Positions 41,045 to 49,650 of a stretch of DNA of 64,000 nucleotides are shown in pieces. The translations under genes and the position numbers were made by a program. The stretch is taken from positions 124,001-188,000 of the forward strand of contig JACRAY010000005.1 of the NCBI GenBank assembly GCA_016213325.1. The letters run 5' to 3'. The notes beneath the pieces were generated by a model. That model had not been told where the DNA came from. It searched no databases and saw only the letters and a program-made list of their open reading frames with translations. Position 1 is the stretch's first letter. Each line of letters opens with the position of its first letter. This DNA comes from Burkholderiales bacterium. GTDB lineage: Bacteria; Pseudomonadota; Gammaproteobacteria; Burkholderiales; Burkholderiaceae_C.

Positions 41045-42816
41045 CAACCCCCAACAAACCGCCCTCCGAACTCACCCAGGCCGTCCAGGCGCTCAGGCCC
41101 TACTTCAAGCGCGCGGCGCTGTTCGGCCTGGTCGCCGGCATCCTGGTGCTGGCGCCCAGCGGCTACATGCTGGAGGTCTACGACCGCGTGGTGAACAGCC
41201 GCAACCACATGACGCTGGTCATGCTGACCATCCTCGTGCTGTGGGCGTTCGCCGTCATGGAAACGCTGGAGTGGGCGCGCGGCCAGATCATGCAGGCCGC
41301 CGGCCAGGAACTGGACCGGCGCCTGGGCGACCGCATCTTCGACGCGATGTTCCTCGCCAACCTGCGCCGCCTGCCGGGCGGCTCGTGGCAGACCATGTCG
41401 GACTTCCGCACCATCCGCGAGTTCTTCAGCTCGGTGGCGGTCAGCTCGGTGATGGAAGCGCCGGTGGCGTTCATCTTCCTGGTGCTGGTGTTCTCCATCC
41501 ACCCGCTGCTGGGCACGGTGGCGCTGGTGGGCGCGGCCATCCAGGTCTTCATCGGCTGGATGAACGAGCGCAGCACGCACCCGCCGCTGACGCAGGCCAA
41601 CCGCTCGGCCTACGCTGCGCAGCTGTATGCCGACGGCACGCTGCGCAACGCGCAGGTGGTCGAGGCAATGGGCATGCAGAAGGACATCCATGCGCGCTGG
41701 ATGGCCAAGCAGCAGGAGTTCCTGAAGCTGCAGGCGCTGGCTTCGCACCGCGCGGGCGGCTTCCAGGCGCTCACCAAGTTCATGCAGCTCACGCTCAGCT
41801 CGGGCCTGCTGGGGCTGGCCGCGTGGCTGGTGCTGCAGGACCACATGCAGACCAGCGGCGGCATGATGATCGTCGCGTCCATCCTGGGCGGCCGCGTGCT
41901 GGCGCCGCTGTCCGCGCTGATCGCGCAGTGGCGCACCGTGATTTCGGTGCGCGACGCGTGGAACCGCGTCGACGAGCTGCTCACCAACATCCCGGCCAAG
42001 CAGAAGGCCATGGCGCTGCCGCCGCCCAAGGGCGCGCTGGCGGTCGAGAACGTGGTGGCCGCCGCCCCCGGCGTGCCGGCGCCCATCCTGCGTGGCGTGG
42101 CCTTTGCGCTCAAGCCCGGCGAGGTGCTCGCCGTGGTCGGCCCGTCGGCGTCGGGCAAGACCACGCTGGCGCGCCTGCTGGTGGGCCTGTGGCCCGCGGC
42201 CAGCGGCAAGGTGCGGCTGGACGGCGCCGACGTGTTCTCGTGGGACAAGGCCGAACTGGGCCCGCACGTGGGCTACCTGCCGCAGGAAGTGGAGCTGTTC
42301 GACGGCACGCTGGCCGAGAACATCGCGCGCTTCGGCGACGTGGAGATGCACAAGGTGCAGGCCGCGGCGCAGGCCGTGGGCCTGAACGAACTGATCGAGA
42401 GCCTGCCGCAGGGCTACGAAACGCCGGTGGGCACCGACGGCGGCGTGCTGTCGGGCGGCCAGCGCCAGCGCGTGGGCCTGGCCCGCGCGCTGTACGGCGA
42501 CCCGGCTTTCGTGGTGCTGGACGAACCCAACTCCAGCCTGGACGACGCCGGCGACGCCGCGCTGGCACAGGCCGTGCGCGACCTGAAGGCGCGCGGCACG
42601 ACCTTCGTGCTGATGACGCATCGCACCAGCATCCTGCCGGTGGCCGACAAGATGCTGGTGCTGCGCGACGGGCAGGTGCAGGCCTTCGGCCCGCGCGAGG
42701 AAGTGCTGGCCGCGCTCACCAAGAACGCGCTGCAGGCGCAGCAGGCCGCCGCCGGCCGGCAGCCGCCACCCAACCCGGGGCAGCCCGGGCAGCCGCGCCT
42801 GGCCACCAGCCGCTAG
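41041..42816 (+). CDS. Type I secretion ABC transporter, subunit 1 (PrtD/RsaD type)
   Basis: The 591-aa half-transporter has about six TM helices in residues 25-310 and an ATPase domain in 340-565. Walker A is GPSASGKTT, the signature is LSGGQRQRV and Walker B is FVVLDEPNSSLD. There is no C39 peptidase or CLD domain, which is the PrtD/RsaD class that exports RTX proteases and S-layer proteins. The tail is Pro/Gln-rich. It lies next to a second, non-identical ABC gene, so the two may form a heterodimer. Confidence 0.93.
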   Translation: MTTPNKPPSELTQAVQALRPYFKRAALFGLVAGILVLAPSGYMLEVYDRVVNSRNHMTLVMLTILVLWAFAVMETLEWARGQIMQAAGQELDRRLGDRIFDAMFLANLRRLPGGSWQTMSDFRTIREFFSSVAVSSVMEAPVAFIFLVLVFSIHPLLGTVALVGAAIQVFIGWMNERSTHPPLTQANRSAYAAQLYADGTLRNAQVVEAMGMQKDIHARWMAKQQEFLKLQALASHRAGGFQALTKFMQLTLSSGLLGLAAWLVLQDHMQTSGGMMIVASILGGRVLAPLSALIAQWRTVISVRDAWNRVDELLTNIPAKQKAMALPPPKGALAVENVVAAAPGVPAPILRGVAFALKPGEVLAVVGPSASGKTTLARLLVGLWPAASGKVRLDGADVFSWDKAELGPHVGYLPQEVELFDGTLAENIARFGDVEMHKVQAAAQAVGLNELIESLPQGYETPVGTDGGVLSGGQRQRVGLARALYGDPAFVVLDEPNSSLDDAGDAALAQAVRDLKARGTTFVLMTHRTSILPVADKMLVLRDGQVQAFGPREEVLAALTKNALQAQQAAAGRQPPPNPGQPGQPRLATSR

Positions 42817-42839
42817 CAGACTGAAGGAACCGACCCCCC

Positions 42840-44573
42840 ATGCAATCCCCTGCCTTCTTCCAGCGCAGCGAACTCACGCAGGCCCTGTGGGCGTTCCGGC
42901 GCGAGCTGATGCTGGTCGTCCTGTTCAGCTTCATCGCCAACCTGATGATGCTGGTGCCCACCCTGTACATGCTGCAGGTGTACGACCGCGTGATGGTCAG
43001 CCAGAACCAGCTGACGCTGCTGGCCGTGTCCATGATCGCGCTGTTCATGCTGGGCGTGATGGCCACGTCCGAGTGGATGCGCTCGCGCGTGCTGGTGGCC
43101 GCCGGCGTGCGCTTCGACCAGCACCTGTCCACCCGCGTGTTCAACGCCAGCTTCGAGTCGTACCTGAGCCAGTCCAGCTCGGGCCCGGCCCGCGCCTTCG
43201 GCGACCTGCTGCAGATCCGCCAGTTCCTCACCGGCCCCGGCATCTTCGGCTTCCTCGATGCGCCGTGGACGCCGATCTACCTGGCCGTGATCTTCATGCT
43301 GCACCCGCTGCTGGGCTGGTTCACGCTGGCCTTCGCCATCGTGCAGGGCACGATGGTGTGGTGGGGCCACCGCCGCACCGGCGCGCAGGCCGAGCATGCG
43401 CAGCAGGCGCAGTCGGACGTGCAGGTGTTCCTGCAGAACAAGCTGCGCAACGCCGAGGTGATCGAGGCCATGGGCATGCTCGGCGGGCTGCGCCGCCGCT
43501 GGCGGCACGGCCAGGACCTCTACATCGAGCGCAGCGTGAGCTCGCAGTCGGTGGCCAACCGCGTGCAGGCCATCAGCAAGTTCATGCGCTACAGCCAGCA
43601 GTCGCTGACGCTGGGCCTGGGCGCGCTGCTGGTGATCGACGGGCAGATCACGCCCGGCGCGATGATCGCGGCCAACCTGCTGTCGTCGCGCGCGCTCGCG
43701 CCCATCGACCAGCTGGTGGGCGTCTGGCGCGGCTTCGTCACCATGCAGGCGGCCTTCGGCCGGCTCGAAAAGCTGCTGCAGGACTACCCCGAGCGCGACC
43801 CCAACCTGACGCGTGTGGCGCCGCACGGTGAACTCGCGCTGCGGCAGGTCGTGGCCACCGCGCCCGGCCGCGCCGAGCCCATCCTGAAGGAAATCTCGTT
43901 CGAAGTGCCGGCCGGCCAGGTGGTCGCCATCGTCGGGCCTTCCGGCTCGGGCAAGTCGACGCTGGCGCGCGTGCTGGTGGGCATCTGGCCCTTCGTCGAC
44001 GGCGAAGTGCTGCTGGACAACCTGCCCATCAACGGCTGGAACCGCATCGAGCTGGGCCAGCACCTGGGCTACCTGCCGCAGGACATCGAGCTGCTGGAAG
44101 GCACCATCGCCGAGAACATCGCGCGCTTCTCGCAGGTCGACTCGCAGAAGGTGATCGAGGCCGCGCAGATGGCCGGCCTGCATGACATGATCCTGCGCTT
44201 CCCGAAGGGCTACGACACGCCCATCGGCGAGGCCGGCCGCCTGCTGTCGGGCGGCCAGCGCCAGCGCATCGCGCTGGCCCGCGCGGTGTACGGCACGCCC
44301 CCGGTGGTGGTGCTGGACGAGCCCAACGCCAACCTCGACGACGTGGGAGAAGCCGCGCTGGTGCGCGCCATGCAGCAGCTGAAGGCCAAGGGCACCACTG
44401 TGTTCATGGCCACGCACCGCTCGCACGCGCTGGCCATCGCCGACCGCGTGCTGCTGCTGAAGGACGGGCGCATCGTGGCCGACGGCGCACCGGCCGACGT
44501 GCTGCCCGCCCTGCGCCCGCAGCGCAAGGACCCGCCGCCCGCTGCCGCGCCCCTGGGCCCGCTGCCCGCCTGA
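42840..44573 (+). CDS. Type I secretion ABC transporter, subunit 2 (PrtD/RsaD type)
   Basis: The 577-aa half-transporter has the same plan as subunit 1. Its TM region starts LVVLFSFIANLMMLVPTLYMLQVYDRV, Walker A is GPSGSGKST, the signature is LSGGQRQRI and Walker B is VVVLDEPNANLD. All catalytic residues are intact in both subunits, so neither is obviously degenerate. GAAGGA lies 13 nt before the ATG. The tail is Pro/Ala-rich. It works with the HlyD-type adaptor and TolC that follow to export substrates in one step across both membranes. Confidence 0.93.
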   Translation: MQSPAFFQRSELTQALWAFRRELMLVVLFSFIANLMMLVPTLYMLQVYDRVMVSQNQLTLLAVSMIALFMLGVMATSEWMRSRVLVAAGVRFDQHLSTRVFNASFESYLSQSSSGPARAFGDLLQIRQFLTGPGIFGFLDAPWTPIYLAVIFMLHPLLGWFTLAFAIVQGTMVWWGHRRTGAQAEHAQQAQSDVQVFLQNKLRNAEVIEAMGMLGGLRRRWRHGQDLYIERSVSSQSVANRVQAISKFMRYSQQSLTLGLGALLVIDGQITPGAMIAANLLSSRALAPIDQLVGVWRGFVTMQAAFGRLEKLLQDYPERDPNLTRVAPHGELALRQVVATAPGRAEPILKEISFEVPAGQVVAIVGPSGSGKSTLARVLVGIWPFVDGEVLLDNLPINGWNRIELGQHLGYLPQDIELLEGTIAENIARFSQVDSQKVIEAAQMAGLHDMILRFPKGYDTPIGEAGRLLSGGQRQRIALARAVYGTPPVVVLDEPNANLDDVGEAALVRAMQQLKAKGTTVFMATHRSHALAIADRVLLLKDGRIVADGAPADVLPALRPQRKDPPPAAAPLGPLPA

Positions 44574-44605
44574 ACCCCATCCCAACGAATCTCCCGAGTC
44601 CACAC

Positions 44606-46003
44606 ATGGCCCAATTCGACCTTACGAAAAAACTCACCCAGGTCCCGCAGACGCAGACGAACGTGCAGGACGTGGTGGCAGTGCCCGGCGGCGAAATCGC
44701 CGAGCCGCGCGCGGCCGCCAACGACACCGGCAAGCCGGTGCGCATCGGCCTGTGGGCGCTGCTCCTCGGCCTGGGCGGCTTCCTCGTCTGGGCCGCCTTT
44801 GCCCCGCTGGACGAAGGCGTGCCCAGTGTCGGCCAGGTCGCCATCGACACCAAGCGCAAGCCGGTGCAGCACCTGACCGGCGGCATCGTCAAGGAAGTGC
44901 TGGTGAAGGAGGGCGACAAGGTGAAGGAAGGCCAGCTGCTGGTGAAGCTGGACGAAGCGACCACCCGCGCGCAGTACGAAGCCACGCGCCAGCGCTACCT
45001 GGCTTTCCGCGCGGTGCAGGGCCGGCTGCTGGCCGAGCAGACCGGTGCCGCCGCCATCAAGTTCCACCCCGACCTGGAGCAGGCCGCGGCGCAGGACCCG
45101 CTGATCCGCAACCAGGTGGTGACGCAGGAGCAGTTGTTCCGCTCGCGCCGTGCCGCGCTCGAGGCCGACCTGCAGGGCATCCAGGAAAGCATCCAGGGCC
45201 AGACCTCGATGATCCAGTCGTACCGCAGCATGCTGGAAAGCCGCCGCAGCCAGATGAGCCTGCTGAACGAGGAGCTGAAGAACACGCGCGACCTGGTGAA
45301 GGACGGCTATGCGCCGCGCAACCGCCAGCTGGAGCTGGAACGCATGGTGGCCGAATCGAACTCGTCGCTGGCCGAACTGCAGGGCAACACGATGCGCGCG
45401 ACGGCCGCCATCGCGGAGCTGCGCCAGAAGTCGATCTCGCGGCGCCAGGAGTACCGCAAGGAAGTCGAAAGCCAGCTGGGCGACGTGACGCGCGAGGTCG
45501 AGTCCGAAGAAGGCAAGTTCACCGCGCTGCGCAACGACCTGCAGCGCGTGGAAATCCGCTCGCCGGCCGGCGGGCAGGTGGTGGCGCTGGCCATCCAGAC
45601 GGTGGGCAGCGTGGTGGCGCCCGGCCAGAAGCTGATGGACATCGTGCCCGAGAACGAGCCGCTGCTGCTGGAAGCGCGCGTGCCGCCGCACCTGATCGAC
45701 CGCGTGAACGCCGGGCTGCCGGTGGACGTGCGGTTCCACGCTTTTGCGCATTCGCCACAGCTGGTGGTCGAAGGCAAGGTTGTTTCGGTTTCCGGCGACC
45801 TGCTGGTCGAGCCGCAGACCAACGCGCAGTACTATCTGGCGCGGATAGCGCTGACGCCCGATGCCTACAAGAAGCTGGGCAAGCGCACGCTGCAGCCGGG
45901 CATGCCGGTCGAAGTGGTGCTGAAGACGGGCGAGCGGTCCCTGCTGTCTTACCTGCTGCACCCGCTGACCAAGCGCATCGCGGCATCGATGAAGGAAGAA
46001 TAA
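44606..46003 (+). CDS. Type I secretion periplasmic adaptor (HlyD/PrtE family)
   Basis: The 465-aa protein has a short cytoplasmic N-terminus (about 45 residues), one TM helix (IGLWALLLGLGGFLVWAAFA) and a lipoyl half-motif (GGIVKEVLVKEGDKVKEGQLL). A long alpha-hairpin coiled coil (about 130-310) follows, then the second lipoyl half (RSPAGGQVVALAI) and the beta-barrel ending LQPGMPVEVVLKTGERS. This is the PrtE/RsaE-type adaptor that links the ABC exporter to TolC. It starts 32 nt after the ABC gene and ends against tolC. Confidence 0.94.
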   Translation: MAQFDLTKKLTQVPQTQTNVQDVVAVPGGEIAEPRAAANDTGKPVRIGLWALLLGLGGFLVWAAFAPLDEGVPSVGQVAIDTKRKPVQHLTGGIVKEVLVKEGDKVKEGQLLVKLDEATTRAQYEATRQRYLAFRAVQGRLLAEQTGAAAIKFHPDLEQAAAQDPLIRNQVVTQEQLFRSRRAALEADLQGIQESIQGQTSMIQSYRSMLESRRSQMSLLNEELKNTRDLVKDGYAPRNRQLELERMVAESNSSLAELQGNTMRATAAIAELRQKSISRRQEYRKEVESQLGDVTREVESEEGKFTALRNDLQRVEIRSPAGGQVVALAIQTVGSVVAPGQKLMDIVPENEPLLLEARVPPHLIDRVNAGLPVDVRFHAFAHSPQLVVEGKVVSVSGDLLVEPQTNAQYYLARIALTPDAYKKLGKRTLQPGMPVEVVLKTGERSLLSYLLHPLTKRIAASMKEE

Positions 46004-47338
46004 ATGGCGATGAAGAAACTGCTGACCCTGTTCGCGCTGGCGCCCCTGGCTGCCCTGGCGCAGTCGCTGAGCCTGGGCGACGCCTACCGGCTGGCGCTGC
46101 AGAACGACGCCAACCTGGCCGCAGTGCGGTCCGCCACCGACGCCCGGCGCGAGCGGGTGCCGCAGGCGCGCGCGCAGCTGCTGCCCAACGTGCAGGCCAA
46201 CGCCACCAAGTACACCAACGACCTGGAAAGCGTGTCGCCCAACATCTTCACCGGCGCGCCCCAGCGCACCGAGCGCGACTACCTGAGCAGCACGCGCGCG
46301 CTGGTCGTGCGCCAGCCGCTGTTCCGCCCGGCGCTGTTCTCCGACTACCGGCAGGCCAAGGCGCAGGTGGCCGACGCCGAGGCCCAGCTCGACAAGGAAG
46401 TGCAGAACCTGTCGGTGCGCGTAACCACCGCGTACCTGCAGGCGCTGCTGGCCGACGACCAGCTGCGGCTGGTGGGCGTGCAGAAGACCGCTTACACCAC
46501 GCAGCTCACCGGCGCGCAGAGCGCGCTGCGCGCCGGCTCGGGCACCCGCACCGACATCGACGAGGCGCAGGCGCGCGTCGACCTGATCGTGGCGCAGGAA
46601 CTCGAAGCCAGGCAGAACGTGGACTTCACGCGCCGCAACCTGGGCGCGCTGGTCAACCAGCCGGTCACGACCCTGGCCACCGTCGATGCCGCCCGGCTGC
46701 CGCTGGTGCCGCCGGTGCCCAACGACCTGCAGGCCTGGATCGCCCGTGCCGAGAACGCCAGCCCCGAGCTGCGCGCGCTGAACGCGCAGCGCGAGGCCGC
46801 GCGGCACGAAGTGGAGAAGGCCAAGGCCGGCCACCTGCCGACGCTGGACGCCATTGCGCAGTGGTCGCGCAACGAGAGCGACAACGTCAACACGGTGAAC
46901 ACCACCTACGAGAACAAGCAGGTGGGCGTGCAGCTCACCGTGCCGCTGTTCTCGGGCGGCATGGTGAGCTCGCAGGTGCGCCAGGCGCAGGCCGAGCAGC
47001 AGCGCGTGGTGAGCGCGCTGGAAGCCACGCGCCGCGACCTGGGCCTGCGCGTGGAGCGCGAGTTCCGCGGCATGACCGAAGGCGTGCTGCGCGTGCGCGC
47101 GCTGGAGCAGGCCGTGGCCTCCGCCGAGACGGCCACCGAGTCGGCCAAGCGATCTTTCCAGGGCGGCGCCCGCACGCGCATCGACGTGCTGAACGCGGAA
47201 GAAAAGCGCGTGTCGGCGCTGCGCGACCTGGCCGAGGCGCGCTACGTTTACGTGCTGTCGCGCATCAAGCTGCTGGCGCTGGTGGGCGAGGCCGACCAGG
47301 CGGCGGTGGACCAGGTGGATGCCTGGTTGAAGCGGTAG
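46004..47338 (+). CDS. TolC-family outer membrane channel
   Basis: The 444-aa protein has a Sec signal peptide (LLTLFALAPLAALAQ), then SLGDAYRLALQNDANLAA and two tandem TolC repeats of coiled-coil and strand segments. These include the GTRTDIDEAQARVD pattern and its second copy GARTRIDVLNAEEKRV. It is the outer-membrane exit duct of the T1SS. The start is ATG 46004, directly after the hlyD stop, with GAAGGAAGAA upstream; ATG 46010 is also possible. It closes the exporter operon, and a hairpin overlaps its stop codon. Confidence 0.94.
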   Translation: MAMKKLLTLFALAPLAALAQSLSLGDAYRLALQNDANLAAVRSATDARRERVPQARAQLLPNVQANATKYTNDLESVSPNIFTGAPQRTERDYLSSTRALVVRQPLFRPALFSDYRQAKAQVADAEAQLDKEVQNLSVRVTTAYLQALLADDQLRLVGVQKTAYTTQLTGAQSALRAGSGTRTDIDEAQARVDLIVAQELEARQNVDFTRRNLGALVNQPVTTLATVDAARLPLVPPVPNDLQAWIARAENASPELRALNAQREAARHEVEKAKAGHLPTLDAIAQWSRNESDNVNTVNTTYENKQVGVQLTVPLFSGGMVSSQVRQAQAEQQRVVSALEATRRDLGLRVEREFRGMTEGVLRVRALEQAVASAETATESAKRSFQGGARTRIDVLNAEEKRVSALRDLAEARYVYVLSRIKLLALVGEADQAAVDQVDAWLKR

Positions 47339-47363
47339 GGGCTGGGGTTTCACCCCTGCCTAC
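47335..47363 (+). terminator. Imperfect hairpin at the end of tolC
   Basis: GTAGG (47335-47339)/CCTAC (47359-47363) and GGGGT (47344-47348)/ACCCC (47352-47356) form a bulged stem that includes the tolC stop codon. It is a candidate transcript end for the T1SS operon, without a T-run. Confidence 0.4.
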
Positions 47364-47390
47364 AGGGGACGGGCCGATTACGTGGGTCCA

Positions 47391-47412
47391 GTAGGCTGGG
47401 GTGCAACCCCAG
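47391..47412. repeat. REP-like palindromic repeat, copy B
   Basis: This is identical over 22 bp to the element at 3378-3399, with the CTGGGGT-GCA-ACCCCAG palindrome. It lies between the convergent tolC and serralysin genes, where it can also serve as a terminator. Confidence 0.7.
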
Positions 47413-47421
47413 CTTCCCCGA

Positions 47422-48978
47422 TCAGGCGAACTCCAGCCCCGTCACCGCCAACCCCACCAGCCCCACGTTCCACGCATTCTCCGGCGTCTCCGCCGCCATC
47501 ATCGCCAGGCCGGCCTGCGTGAAGCTGCCGTTGGTGATGAGGCCGGTGTAGTAGCCCGCTTCGGACGTGGTCGGCGCGCGGCCGGCGATGTTGGTGAACA
47601 GCAGGTCCACCACCTCGCGGTTGCTCGCGGTCGTGCCCAGCACGTAGTCGAGCGCGAAGTCCAGCAGGCCGGCATAGCTGGTGCCGCCATCCAGCAGGAA
47701 CAGGCCCGAACCCGCCAGCCCCTCGTTGGCGATGTCGTCGGCGCCCAGCACGGCGCCTATCACCTTGGCCGTCTCGCCCGCGTGGCCGCCCAGGTCGAAG
47801 GCCAGGCCGATGTTGCTGAACTTCACGCGCTCCACGTCCACCAGCGTGTCGCGCAGGCCGGTGCCGCTTACGGTGACTGTTTCGCCGCTGGCGCTGGCCT
47901 GGTAGCTCGCGCGCGTGCCGGCATACACGGCCGTGTCGATGCCGCCGTTGCCGTCGGCCGTGTTGTTGCCCTGGCCCAGCGTGAAGCGGTTGGCGGCCTC
48001 GTTGCCCAGCACCACGTCGTTGCCCGACGTGCCGATAAGGTTCTCGATGGTGGTCGCCGTGTCGATCGAGACGTTGTTCACCGCGCCCTGCAGGCCGTTC
48101 TTGCCGACCGAGCTGAAGGTGCCCGGGCGCATGTCCACCGTGGCGCCCACGGTCACTGCCGACAGGTCGATGGTGTCGCTGCCGGCTGCATCGTCGATGA
48201 TGGACAGCTTGGTGCCGCTCGCGTTGGTGAAGGCGTGCACGGTGTTGCCGGCGTTGTAGGTGGTGTCGGCACCGTAGAGCTTCTTCAGCGCCAGCAGGTC
48301 GTACATCGCGAACCAGTCGCGCGGCTGCCCGCCCGCGGCGTCGTAGTACGACATGATGGTGTAATTGGTGTTGTCCTCGGCCGTGCCCAGGTAGTTGCCC
48401 GGCTCGTCCTGCGCGATGGTGCCGGCGTTGTAGTTGCCGGGGTGCTTGAGCCCCAGCGCGTGGCCGATCTCGTGTACCAGCGTCGCGTACGCGTAGCTGC
48501 CCACGGTGGGGTTCATGTTGGACGGCGTGAGCGAGTCGATCCACACGTCGCCTTCGACGTCGCCGCCCGCATTGGGCACCCACGCATAGCCCACCGAGTA
48601 GAGCTGCTCGTTGTTGCCGAAGCGCATTTCGCCATAGCTCGAATAGCTGTCGGACACCTCGACGAACTTGATGTTCAGCTCGGCCTGCAGCTTCGACAGG
48701 ATGGAGCGCACCGCCTCCTTCTGCGCCGTGGTGAACTGGCTGAAGCCGTAGCTGTCGGCGCCTTCGTTGCCGCCGTACCAGGGCGCCGACTTCATGAAGC
48801 TGTAGGTCACCGTGACGGGGGTGCCCAGCGAGCTGCCCGCGTTCCAGCGGTATGACAACCCTTCGATCACGCAGTCGATGCGGTAGTCGCCCGTGTACGA
48901 ATAGGCCACAACGGGCGTGGGCGAGAGGTTGGCGGCTTGCCAGGTGCCGTCGGCGAGGGGATCACGTTGAAAGAGCAT
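47422..48978 (-). CDS. Serralysin-like (M10) metalloprotease with DUF4214-like C-terminus
   Basis: The 518-aa protein has the serralysin zinc motif HEIGHALGLKH (H169, E170, H173, H179) and the Met-turn IMSYYD (M209). A beta-roll-like region (about 250-400) contains GTSGNDVVLGNEAANR instead of long GGxGxDxUx arrays. The last 90 residues (VDLLFTNIAGRAPTTSEAGYYTGLI) match the DUF4214 pattern often found in T1SS substrates. There is no Sec signal, so export by the neighbouring T1SS is likely. It corresponds to Sap, the S-layer-associated protease of Caulobacter. The start ATG 48978 has a poor ribosome site. Confidence 0.87.
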   Translation of the reverse strand: MLFQRDPLADGTWQAANLSPTPVVAYSYTGDYRIDCVIEGLSYRWNAGSSLGTPVTVTYSFMKSAPWYGGNEGADSYGFSQFTTAQKEAVRSILSKLQAELNIKFVEVSDSYSSYGEMRFGNNEQLYSVGYAWVPNAGGDVEGDVWIDSLTPSNMNPTVGSYAYATLVHEIGHALGLKHPGNYNAGTIAQDEPGNYLGTAEDNTNYTIMSYYDAAGGQPRDWFAMYDLLALKKLYGADTTYNAGNTVHAFTNASGTKLSIIDDAAGSDTIDLSAVTVGATVDMRPGTFSSVGKNGLQGAVNNVSIDTATTIENLIGTSGNDVVLGNEAANRFTLGQGNNTADGNGGIDTAVYAGTRASYQASASGETVTVSGTGLRDTLVDVERVKFSNIGLAFDLGGHAGETAKVIGAVLGADDIANEGLAGSGLFLLDGGTSYAGLLDFALDYVLGTTASNREVVDLLFTNIAGRAPTTSEAGYYTGLITNGSFTQAGLAMMAAETPENAWNVGLVGLAVTGLEFA

Positions 48979-49054
48979 GCGGGTAAGGGACCCGCCACCC
49001 GCCTGAGTTCCGCCGTGTAGGCCGGCTCTTACAGAATGAAGCGACCCTTTCGGG

Positions 49055-49612
49055 TCAGCAGTCGAAAAATTCCGCGTTTGGCCAGCGCGGCGCCTTCGCG
49101 TCCTTGTCCGACAGCACGGGGTCCATGCCAAGCTCAGCAAGAGGCCACGCGATGCCGACGTGCTCGTCGTTCCACGCCAGCGAGCGCTCATGGGCCGGTG
49201 CGTAGTAGTCGGTGGTCTTGTACAGGAAGTCCGCCGAACCCGACAGCACCAGGAAGCCGTGGCCGAAGCCCGGCGGTATCCACATCTGGCGGTGGTTCTC
49301 GGCGCTCAGCTCGGCAGCAGCCCACTGGCCGAAGCGCGGCGACGCTCGCCTCAGGTCAACCGCCACGTCGAACACGCGCCCGCTCGTCACCCGCACGAGC
49401 TTGCCTTGCGGCTGCTTCAGCTGGTAGTGCAGGCCGCGCAGCACGGCCTGTGCCGAGCGCGAATGGTTGTCCTGCACGAACTCGTGCGTCACGCCGGTTG
49501 CCGCCTCGAAGGCGCGCCGGTTGAAGGTTTCCATGAAGAAACCGCGGTCGTCACCGAACACCCTGGGCTGCAGGATGAGGACTTCGGGCAACGATGTAGG
49601 GATGACTTCCAT
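49055..49612 (-). CDS. rfbC: dTDP-4-dehydrorhamnose 3,5-epimerase
   Basis: The 185-aa cupin enzyme shows FGDDRGFFMETFN, FVQDNHSRS, VLRGLHYQ (with the catalytic His), GKLVRV, VDLRRASP, PPGFGHGF and FLYKTTDYYAP, all standard RfbC motifs. It makes dTDP-4-keto-L-rhamnose for rhamnose-containing glycans. The start ATG 49612 fits the usual N-terminus MxVIPT; a TTG at 49630 would add six residues. No rfbA, B or D gene is nearby. It stands between the protease and CBS genes, all on the minus strand. Confidence 0.94.
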   Translation of the reverse strand: MEVIPTSLPEVLILQPRVFGDDRGFFMETFNRRAFEAATGVTHEFVQDNHSRSAQAVLRGLHYQLKQPQGKLVRVTSGRVFDVAVDLRRASPRFGQWAAAELSAENHRQMWIPPGFGHGFLVLSGSADFLYKTTDYYAPAHERSLAWNDEHVGIAWPLAELGMDPVLSDKDAKAPRWPNAEFFDC

Positions 49613-49650
49613 ATCGCCCGATTGTGCCAAGGCGCCGCCCCGGCGCGCCG

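Noticed and set aside
49043..49056. Short GACCC/GGGTC hairpin at the rfbC stop
   Set aside because: It has only five base pairs and no T-tract, which is too weak to call a terminator.
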